Of a stretch of DNA of 64,000 bases, positions 58,322-64,000 are shown in pieces. A model generated the notes under the pieces. The model searched no databases and had not been told where the DNA came from. It was given only the letters and a program-made list of their open reading frames with translations. The translations under genes were made by a program, and so were the position numbers. The first letter of the stretch is position 1, and every line of letters starts with the position of its first letter. The stretch is from Salsuginibacillus kocurii DSM 18087 (GTDB lineage Bacteria > Bacillota > Bacilli > Bacillales > Marinococcaceae), in contig NZ_KB898623.1 in NCBI RefSeq assembly GCF_000377705.1, positions 650,684-714,683 of the forward strand. Direction: 5' to 3'.

Positions 58322-58690
58322 TTAAATTCTTTCATCAACGAGCATGCCGACGTTTTCCATCATGTGAGCCACCATATCGAGGAACTTCTCAGGCGGAACT
58401 TCTCGAATGATCTCTTCCGTTCCGCGCTCAAGCACTTGAACGAACACACGCTCCAAATCATCATGAATATTGAACTTCAAATCGCGGAAATTCGCAGAAA
58501 GAAATTCATTCATAGAGTCCACTTTTTCCTCGAGCACTTGGTGATCCCACTGATCTTCGCCTTTTTTCACGGTCTCTCGAATAGATTCTGCCAGCGTTTC
58601 CTGTCTTTGCGTCATCGGGTTTCTCGTGGTTGCAGCAGGTTCGAGCTGGCTACTCGGAAGACGCACCGAATTACTTGTATTCATCCGCAT
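58322..58690 (-). CDS. flaG: FlaG-family protein (YvyC)
   Basis: 122 residues. FlaG domain in the C-terminal half: LKFNIHDDLERVFVQVLERG then TEEIIREVPPEKFLDMVAHM, and the VDERI end. FlaG affects filament length in several bacteria. ATG at 58690 is five bases after AAGGGAG; a GTG two codons earlier abuts it. Lies between yvyF and fliD2 behind a sigma-D-like promoter. Confidence 0.9.
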   Translation of the reverse strand: MRMNTSNSVRLPSSQLEPAATTRNPMTQRQETLAESIRETVKKGEDQWDHQVLEEKVDSMNEFLSANFRDLKFNIHDDLERVFVQVLERGTEEIIREVPPEKFLDMVAHMMENVGMLVDERI

Positions 58691-58733
58691 GGACACTCCC
58701 TTCCCACGACGTAAAATAGGGAATCTATATCTA

Positions 58734-58760
58734 GTATCGGAGAAAATTTAAGGAAGTTTA
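58734..58760 (-). promoter_or_regulatory. Candidate sigma-D promoter of flaG
   Basis: Minus strand TAAA (58757-58760), 15 bases, TCCGATAC (58734-58741), 6 of 8 with consensus GCCGATAT; overlaps the 3' end of yvyF. Confidence 0.5.
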
Positions 58761-59023
58761 GCATTATGTGGATTTTTATTTTCAGGCGCACGCAATTGTA
58801 GATTTTTGTTTTTTAAAAAATAAAGCACACGGTTAATAGAGAGTTCCGTATTGTTAGCTACCTCCATGGCATTCGCCTGCGGATGATGCTGAAGATACGA
58901 GCGAATTCGTTTATAATCTAGACGGTCTGCCTCTTCACACGTCTCGCAAAACGTTGTAGACTGATCAGACTTAATGCGACCACAGTGTGGGCAAAGCCGC
59001 CCGGCAGAGTTATGGTTATTCAT
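58748..59023 (-). CDS. yvyF: YvyF-like flagellar-locus protein, short
   Basis: 91 residues. N-terminal zinc ribbon CPHCGR-x(11)-CETC, then a helix-turn-helix-like segment (YKRIRSYLQHHPQANAMEVA, LSINRVLYFLKNKNLQL). Same architecture as B. subtilis YvyF (TIGR03826), but shorter and without a second cysteine pair at the C-terminus. The ATG at 59023 has GGGAGG seven bases upstream. Role in flagellar gene control is presumed from locus. Confidence 0.8.
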   Translation of the reverse strand: MNNHNSAGRLCPHCGRIKSDQSTTFCETCEEADRLDYKRIRSYLQHHPQANAMEVANNTELSINRVLYFLKNKNLQLRAPENKNPHNAKLP

Positions 59024-59219
59024 TCCTCCAACCTCCCAGTGTATGGTGGTACAGCTTATCATACCGCCTCCGAAGAAACGATGGATACCTTTGTAAAACA
59101 CCATTGTTGATGGATACAAGAGCCGTCGCCTGCGCTGTATTTATATTTAACTAACCTCATTTAATGGAGCCCAATTAACAAGCCACCCGACAACAGTCGA
59201 GCGGCCGTAAATGCAAACG

Positions 59220-59411
59220 TTATAAAGAAACGTCAATGGAGCTGCCTTTGTGCGGTTCTGCTGCTTGCTGCATTTTCATCGATTCCGTCATGTCCTGAAT
59301 GAAATCCTTCTGTTGGTCGCCGCTGTCCATCGCTTTTTTCATAAGCGACACGTCAACCTGCTGAGCAGCCCGCTGCTCGGACATCACCATAGAAAGACCG
59401 CCAATATCCAT
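59220..59411 (-). CDS. yjfB: YjfB-family putative motility protein
   Basis: 63 residues matching the YjfB pattern: MDIGGLSMVMSEQRAAQQVD followed by VSLMKKAMDSGDQQKDFIQD. The family is small, soluble, and found with flagellar genes; function unknown. GGAGGTG five bases upstream. It follows the helical-protein gene by 22 bp, probably one operon. Confidence 0.85.
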   Translation of the reverse strand: MDIGGLSMVMSEQRAAQQVDVSLMKKAMDSGDQQKDFIQDMTESMKMQQAAEPHKGSSIDVSL

Positions 59412-59433
59412 ACTTCCACCTCCCCTACTCGAA

Positions 59434-59808
59434 TTAATGTTCTGTCACTAACGGTCCAAAGAGCGTATTCATTTCATGCTGCCATTTTTTTAAACGGGGG
59501 ATGAGCGTAAATTGAAGAATTTCATTAGCCTTCCCGTATGTTTCCTCTTCAAAAGCTGTGACGATGTGTTCGATGCTTGCTTCCACCTGTTTCCCCTGCT
59601 CCAGCACGGGAAATAGATCTATTTGTTCAGGGTCAATTTGTTCAAGCGCTGACTGTACCGAAGAATATCCAGTCATCACATCATTCATAAGGCGCACGCT
59701 CTCATCATAGTTTTCATTGGTCAGAAGCGTTTGCGTATGTTCTGCCCCTTCTATAATCGTTGCGGATAAGTCTAATGATTTTTCAAAAACTTCACGGAGA
59801 TGTTCCAC
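59434..59808 (-). CDS. Helical protein of unknown function in the second flagellar block
   Basis: 124 residues, all-helical, acidic. Not recognised. Resembles the protein at 37640-38065 (VRLMNDVMTG versus DRLLTQMMAG; LIPRLKKWQ versus VMPVFQSWK). The start is GTG with GGAGG seven bases upstream. First gene of an operon with the yjfB-like gene behind a sigma-D-like promoter, suggesting late flagellar expression. Confidence 0.65.
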   Translation of the reverse strand: MEHLREVFEKSLDLSATIIEGAEHTQTLLTNENYDESVRLMNDVMTGYSSVQSALEQIDPEQIDLFPVLEQGKQVEASIEHIVTAFEEETYGKANEILQFTLIPRLKKWQHEMNTLFGPLVTEH

Positions 59809-59854
59809 CTCGGGTCCTCCTAACTATGTAACACAAAATAATCTTCCTCCACTA

Positions 59855-59881
59855 ATATCGGTTAAAGACTGAAAAATATTA
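59855..59881 (-). promoter_or_regulatory. Candidate sigma-D promoter of the helical protein-yjfB operon
   Basis: Minus strand TAAT (59878-59881), 15 bases, ACCGATAT (59855-59862): 7 of 8 with the -10 consensus. Confidence 0.6.
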
Positions 59882-59964
59882 AATGAAAAATCGAGCCATG
59901 TATAAGCGTAACACACCATGACACGAGAGCAACGGAAGTTTAAGACTCACACTTTTTTCTCAAA

Positions 59965-59998
59965 CAAAGCCCCGTTGTAGAACACAACGGGGTCTTTG
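59965..59998 (-). terminator. Intrinsic terminator of the antiporter gene
   Basis: CAAAGCCCCGTTGT / ACAACGGGGTCTTTG stem with one bulge and five-base loop. Confidence 0.8.
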
Positions 59999-60018
59999 CT
60001 CTTATGAAAAAAATCCAC

Positions 60019-61377
60019 TTACAAAATCATCGCCGTAATTAAGCCGAAAATGAGTAACGGAATGTTGAAGTGTAAAAACGTCGGTACGCACGTATCCCAA
60101 ACGTGATGGTGTCTGCCATCGGCATTTAACCCAGCGGTCGGGCCGAGGGTGCTGTCTGAAGCCGGGGAACCAGCATCTCCGACGGCACCTGCTGTTCCAA
60201 TGAGCGCAGCGGTAGCCATTGGCGAAAAGCCTAACACACTGCATAGTGGCACGAACAACGCAGCCAGGATCGGGATCGTTCCAAAGGAGGATCCAATTCC
60301 CATCGTGATAATTAAACCAACGATAAGCATCGCCATGGCTCCGATGAACTGATTGTCACCAATTACAGCGGTAGAAGCTTCTACAAGTTCATCCACTGCC
60401 CCGGTCTCTTGCAGGACAGAAGCGAAACCGGAAGCGACGAGCATAACGAACGCGATCATGCCCATCATTTTAATTCCGTCGTTTACAACATGCTCGCCTT
60501 GTTTAAACGGAATGACTCTAAACACGACCATTAAAATAATACCTGTCAGCGCCCCTAATATGAGTGAGTCGGTAATTAATTGCACCGAAAGCGCGACAAC
60601 AATCGCAACGATTGTGAAGATATGATAAATCGAAAACGTGGTCTCTTCTTCTTTCGCCGCGGCTGACTCTTCTTCCGCCCCTTGATGCGCACCTAGCTGA
60701 GCACTAGGCTCACGGTCTTTTCGGTACGTAATTAATATCGCAACCAACAAGCCCAAAAACATGCCAAACCCGGGCAGGAGCATAGCAAGTGGAATCTGGC
60801 CAAGGCTGATCTCCATACCATTTTCAATCATTTCATCCTGAATGACGCCATGAAAAATAAGGCCGAAACCTACAGGAATCATCATATACGGAGCTTTCAA
60901 ACCAAACGTTAATGAAGTAGCCACCGCTCTGCGGTCCAATTTCATGCTGTCAAATAAACTCAAAAGCGGCGGAATCAAAATCGGAATAAATGCAATGTGC
61001 ACAGGCACGACGTTTTGCGACAAACTCGCCACCCCGGCAATAGCAAAGAGCAAGAATGCCTTCTTCCCTTTTAAAACATTGATTAAATGACGAAGCAGAA
61101 AACCAGTAATGCCAGAGTAGCCGATCATCACGGCAAACGCTCCCAGCAATATATAACTTAACGCCGTATCGGCCTGTCCACCCATCCCGTCTACGAGTAA
61201 TTCAACCGAGTCAGTCAGCGATAAACCAGAAATAAGGCCGGCAGTGATCGCAGCAAGTAAAATCGCTACAACCACATTCACCCTCAACAAACTTAAAACA
61301 ACCATCAAGAGCACTGAAATTACAACAGCATTAAACACAAGATCCATCCTTCCATATAAGAGGAAGCTTCTATCCAT
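60019..61377 (-). CDS. Na+/H+ antiporter family protein (YuiF/NhaC-like)
   Basis: About 452 residues, about 11-12 hydrophobic segments. MDLVFNAVVISVLLMVVLSL and the GGQADTALSYILLGAFAV region match B. subtilis YuiF; the central cytoplasmic loop (about 225-255) is acidic. AGAVGDAGSPASDSTLGPTA near the C-terminus is a typical IT-superfamily re-entrant loop. Likely Na+-coupled antiport or amino-acid export, plausible for a haloalkaliphile. Start: ATG at 61377 with AAGGA nine bases upstream; the ATG at 61347 (MDLVFNAV) matches homologues but its site abuts the codon. Confidence 0.82.
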   Translation of the reverse strand: MDRSFLLYGRMDLVFNAVVISVLLMVVLSLLRVNVVVAILLAAITAGLISGLSLTDSVELLVDGMGGQADTALSYILLGAFAVMIGYSGITGFLLRHLINVLKGKKAFLLFAIAGVASLSQNVVPVHIAFIPILIPPLLSLFDSMKLDRRAVATSLTFGLKAPYMMIPVGFGLIFHGVIQDEMIENGMEISLGQIPLAMLLPGFGMFLGLLVAILITYRKDREPSAQLGAHQGAEEESAAAKEEETTFSIYHIFTIVAIVVALSVQLITDSLILGALTGIILMVVFRVIPFKQGEHVVNDGIKMMGMIAFVMLVASGFASVLQETGAVDELVEASTAVIGDNQFIGAMAMLIVGLIITMGIGSSFGTIPILAALFVPLCSVLGFSPMATAALIGTAGAVGDAGSPASDSTLGPTAGLNADGRHHHVWDTCVPTFLHFNIPLLIFGLITAMIL

Positions 61378-61484
61378 ATAAGAGCTTCCTTCATTTTCAA
61401 ATTCAGAATGTATTTCTTTCCTTTTGTTCCTTATCAAATCGTCAGGTGGCGAACACCTTTACTACTTTATCAGACTAAAACAAG

Positions 61485-61537
61485 CAAAAAAAGAAGCTGT
61501 ACCGAAAAAATCGTGACAATTTTTCTGGTACAGCTTC
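61485..61537 (-). terminator. Strong intrinsic terminator upstream of the antiporter gene
   Basis: GAAGCTGTACC / GGTACAGCTTC plus inner GAAAAAATCG pairing, seven-T run on the minus strand. Confidence 0.88.
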
Positions 61538-61594
61538 CTGCATTCTCCTATTCGTTTTGAAAGCCTGGGTTATTGAATAAATGCTAGTGCATGA

Positions 61595-61627
61595 GAAGAG
61601 GGCACATATTGTACTGTGCCCCTCTTT
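61595..61627 (-). terminator. Terminator directly after the dehydrogenase stop
   Basis: AAGAGGGGCACA / TGTGCCCTCTT stem on the minus strand, one bulge. Confidence 0.7.
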
Positions 61628-61629
61628 TA

Positions 61630-62592
61630 TCAATTAACTAAATGCTTTGGTGTTTCCCCTTTGAGCCCTAGTAAAAGATCTTCAGCTGCCACAGCAGCCA
61701 TTTTCTTCCGGGTGGCAATACTAGCACTTCCGATATGAGGCAAGGTAACTACATTGGAAAGTTCCAATAAAGGATGATTTAGACTGACTGGCTCTTCATC
61801 AAATACGTCTAAGCCAGCAGCCCAGATCTTTTTTTGTTTTAATGCAGAGTACAGAGCATCTTCATTCACGATGCCGCCTCGTGATGTGTTTATCAGACAA
61901 GCTGAACTTTTCATCAGTTGTAATTCTTTTTCACCAATCAGATGGTGAGTTTCAGCTGTATATGGAGTTAAAATTGAGATGAAATCTGAATCACTTAGCA
62001 GCTCCTCCAAGCTTGCATATTGAAGTCCTAGCTCTTCTTCAATTTTTGGTTTGCGTGAGCGGTTATAATAATACACCTCCATATCAAAACCTTTTGCTCT
62101 TTTAGCTAGCGCCTGCCCAATTCTGCCCAGTCCGATGATCCCCAATTTCGCTCCATGAATATCTTGTCCTGTTAATTGCATGGGGCTCCATGTTGACCAC
62201 TTTCCAGCGCGAAGGTAATTCGATGATTCTATAAGACGACGAGCTGTACTCATCAACAAAGCAAATGTTAAATCAGCAGTGGTTTCAGTTAATACGCCCG
62301 GAGTGTTCGTAACCATAATATTTTTTTGTGAAGCTGTTTCTACGTCAATGTTATCGTAGCCCACTGCCATGTTACTCACAACTTTTAAATGACTAGCATT
62401 TTCAATGATCTCTTTATCAATAGCTTCAGTTAATAAACAAAACAAACCATCTACTTCTCGTGTTTCTTTTACTAACACTTCTCTGGGAACTGGCTGATCT
62501 TCTTTGTCCCACATCTTGACATTGCACTCTTCTTCTAGTATTTGTAAGGCTTCATCCGGTATTTTTCTCGTAATATAAATGGTTGGTTTCAT
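61630..62592 (-). CDS. D-isomer-specific 2-hydroxyacid dehydrogenase (glyoxylate/2-ketogluconate reductase type)
   Basis: 320 residues. NAD(P)-binding GIIGLGRIGQALAKRAKGF near residue 150, catalytic Arg in NTSRGGIVNEDAL, Glu in LDVFDEEPV, His in LPHIGSAS. The N-terminal PTIYITRKIPDEAL is like YvcT/GyaR enzymes that reduce glyoxylate, hydroxypyruvate or 2-ketogluconate. The sugar kinase upstream suggests gluconate-type catabolism, but the substrate is inferred. GGGAG six bases before the ATG. Confidence 0.88.
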   Translation of the reverse strand: MKPTIYITRKIPDEALQILEEECNVKMWDKEDQPVPREVLVKETREVDGLFCLLTEAIDKEIIENASHLKVVSNMAVGYDNIDVETASQKNIMVTNTPGVLTETTADLTFALLMSTARRLIESSNYLRAGKWSTWSPMQLTGQDIHGAKLGIIGLGRIGQALAKRAKGFDMEVYYYNRSRKPKIEEELGLQYASLEELLSDSDFISILTPYTAETHHLIGEKELQLMKSSACLINTSRGGIVNEDALYSALKQKKIWAAGLDVFDEEPVSLNHPLLELSNVVTLPHIGSASIATRKKMAAVAAEDLLLGLKGETPKHLVN

Positions 62593-62623
62593 ACATGTCT
62601 CCCTTTTAAAACGATTGAATGAA

Positions 62624-62658
62624 AGAAAAACCTATTCTAAACAATTAAGAATAGGTTT
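62624..62658 (-). terminator. Terminator overlapping the kinase stop codon
   Basis: AAACCTATTCT / AGAATAGGTTT stem (62628-62638, 62648-62658); the kinase stop (62645-62647) is in the loop. Followed by TTTC on the minus strand. Confidence 0.8.
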
Positions 62659-64000
62659 TTTCAGCTTCCGCGTAAACGAGCGAATGTTTACGGTAGAGAG
62701 GCTTTATTGTAGGGTAAATTTCACAAAAAAACTGATAAAGATCTTGGTAGAACGTTTGAAGCTCAGTTTTTGGTTTTATCGTTTTATAAGTTGAATTCTT
62801 TAACTGAAAGCTGGACTCTTCAAAACTTGAAATATAACCTAAAGCTTTGGCAGCTAGTAGACAACATCCTATCACTGCTGTTTCAGAAACATTTTTCACG
62901 TTAATGTTAGCGTTCAAAATAGTAGCCTTTGTCTGAGCCCAATGTACATTCTTTGACCCACCACCAATTGAACAAAAGGAATGAGGATCCTTTAAATTAT
63001 AATTGGTGTTAATAATGTCGTAGATTTGTTTCAGGCCATAAGAACAGCCTTCGTATATGGCTTGTAACATATCGGCTTTACTCGTATTAAGATGAAGCCC
63101 GAAGAATACTCCCCGGGCATCTCCATCCCAAATGGGTGCCCTTTCCCCTAACATATAGGGAAGAAAAAAGACGCCACTTGCCCCTGGAGCGGAAGATTTA
63201 GAGTACTCTTCTAAGACTCTGTCCTTACTTCCATGTTCAGTATTTTTCAAAAATTCATTGTAAAACCATGCTATGCTCGCTCCAGGAGTTGACATTGGTC
63301 CATGGGAGAGCCATTCGTTTTTAATGACATGGCATCTGTTTAACATTCTTGTGTCCAGCTCTTTTGGGTTGTCTGTACATACTGTTAACACATTCGAAGT
63401 CCCCACAGATTCGAACATTTCTTGTGGTTTTAATCCAATCGCTAAGGAAGAACAAGCAGTATCAGCCGCTCCCGCTACCACCATAGCTCCATCGATAGTC
63501 GGGTGCAATGAAGCAACATGCCCTACTTTTTTAGCTGGATCTACTACTTCAGGCAATAAGTTAGAAGGTATGCCGGCAGCGGTTAAACGTTCTTGGGACC
63601 AATTATAAGTTTCAATGTTAAATATCCCTGTAAAAGAAGCTTGCGTCCAATCCATGACAAACTGATTGGTTAACTTGTAAAGTATAAACGACGACAGATG
63701 CCCCCAATAGGCCGTTTGTTCATAGACATGTGGCAGGTGATTCCGCACCCACATTAAGTTAGTGACGGAACTCATGCCAGGATCAATTCTATTCTGTACA
63801 TTCTCCTTTGCCTGCGGGGACAAGGCACTCTCCAGCTGGTTAACCTCCTCCTCGCCCCGTCTATCCATATACATGATGCCATTCATAAGAGGAGTGCCCT
63901 CTTGGTTTAAAAACACAGAGGCATGGCAAAAGGAAGAAATAGAGATTCCCTCTACGGTGCCACCTAGTCTTTCTACCTCTTGCCCAGTTTCAATCAATAA
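62645..64000 (-). CDS. FGGY-family sugar kinase, C-terminal part (cut by window edge)
   Basis: At least 451 residues visible; the N-terminus lies beyond the right edge. FGGY features: GISISSFCHASVFLN, MYMDRRGEEEV, VVAGAADTACSSLAIG, and the C-terminal PYMLGERAPIWDGDARGVFF and CSIGGGSKNVHWAQTKATIL. Gluconokinase or xylulokinase are the likely activities; the adjacent 2-hydroxyacid dehydrogenase favours a gluconate/ketogluconate route. Followed by a terminator, so the dehydrogenase relies on readthrough or its own promoter. Confidence 0.88.
   Translation of the reverse strand, partial: LLIETGQEVERLGGTVEGISISSFCHASVFLNQEGTPLMNGIMYMDRRGEEEVNQLESALSPQAKENVQNRIDPGMSSVTNLMWVRNHLPHVYEQTAYWGHLSSFILYKLTNQFVMDWTQASFTGIFNIETYNWSQERLTAAGIPSNLLPEVVDPAKKVGHVASLHPTIDGAMVVAGAADTACSSLAIGLKPQEMFESVGTSNVLTVCTDNPKELDTRMLNRCHVIKNEWLSHGPMSTPGASIAWFYNEFLKNTEHGSKDRVLEEYSKSSAPGASGVFFLPYMLGERAPIWDGDARGVFFGLHLNTSKADMLQAIYEGCSYGLKQIYDIINTNYNLKDPHSFCSIGGGSKNVHWAQTKATILNANINVKNVSETAVIGCCLLAAKALGYISSFEESSFQLKNSTYKTIKPKTELQTFYQDLYQFFCEIYPTIKPLYRKHSLVYAEAEKTYS

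Overview
The window is a chromosomal segment from a member of the Bacillaceae. Gene order follows the Bacillus subtilis stretch hisFAHBDGZ - yvoF - ppaX - yvoD - lgt - hprK - yvlDCB - uvrA - uvrB - minJ - ctpB - ftsXE - cccB - yvjA - prfB - secA - hpf - fliT - fliS - fliD - flaG - yvyF almost gene for gene. Secreted and surface proteins (both FliD proteins, CtpB, the PcsB/EnvC-like hydrolase, CccB) are strongly acidic, which suggests a salt-tolerant or haloalkaliphilic species; that is inference. Nearly every gene is on the minus strand; exceptions are a CAX-type cation exchanger, an HMCES/YedK-type gene and the glpPFKD block.

Layout. 1-5.2 kb: histidine operon (hisZGDBHAF, tightly overlapping, hisF cut by the left edge). 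5.2-9.2 kb: inserted cation exchanger and chemoreceptor, separated by modular hairpin repeats and a 21-bp repeat array. 9.3-15.4 kb: yvoF-ppaX-yvoD-lgt-hprK and yvlDCB (HPr phosphorylation control, lipoprotein maturation, envelope-stress-type proteins). 15.5-21.7 kb: uvrBA and minJ. 22.4-27.4 kb: ctpB, a PcsB/EnvC-like M23 hydrolase and ftsEX. 28.4-35.4 kb: cccB, yvjA, prfB (with its programmed frameshift), secA, hpf, a cold-shock gene. 36.0-41.8 kb: a GabD-type dehydrogenase, a small helical protein, fliT-fliS-fliD behind a sigma-D promoter. 42-56.3 kb: an AT-richer accessory stretch with an HMCES/YedK gene, an SH3 protein, a TetR-controlled MFS transporter, glpP-glpF-glpK-glpD with two GlpP-type leader terminators, a two-helix membrane protein and a stand-alone RloC/PrrC-like anticodon nuclease candidate. 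56.6-59.9 kb: a second flagellar block (fliD2, flaG, yvyF, yjfB-like, helical protein). 60-64 kb: a YuiF/NhaC-type antiporter, a 2-hydroxyacid dehydrogenase and a FGGY sugar kinase cut by the right edge.

Two themes stand out. First, the intergenic regions hold at least six degenerate tandem arrays with an almost invariant 21-bp period: a conserved core of about 13 bp next to variable spacers of about 8 bp. Four arrays (34-38.6 kb) share one core and two (5.5 kb, 7.2 kb) have different cores. They are not genes, CRISPR arrays or ordinary terminators. Second, the flagellar fliD locus is split: flaG-fliD2 and fliD1-fliS-fliT would be contiguous without the 42-56 kb island, and each half carries a small helical protein that appears related to the other.

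The glp genes form a self-contained regulon: GlpP senses glycerol-3-phosphate and should antiterminate at the two leaders, GlpF imports glycerol, GlpK phosphorylates it and GlpD oxidises it. A cre-like site over the glpF promoter suggests CcpA control, which connects to hprK/ppaX in the same window.
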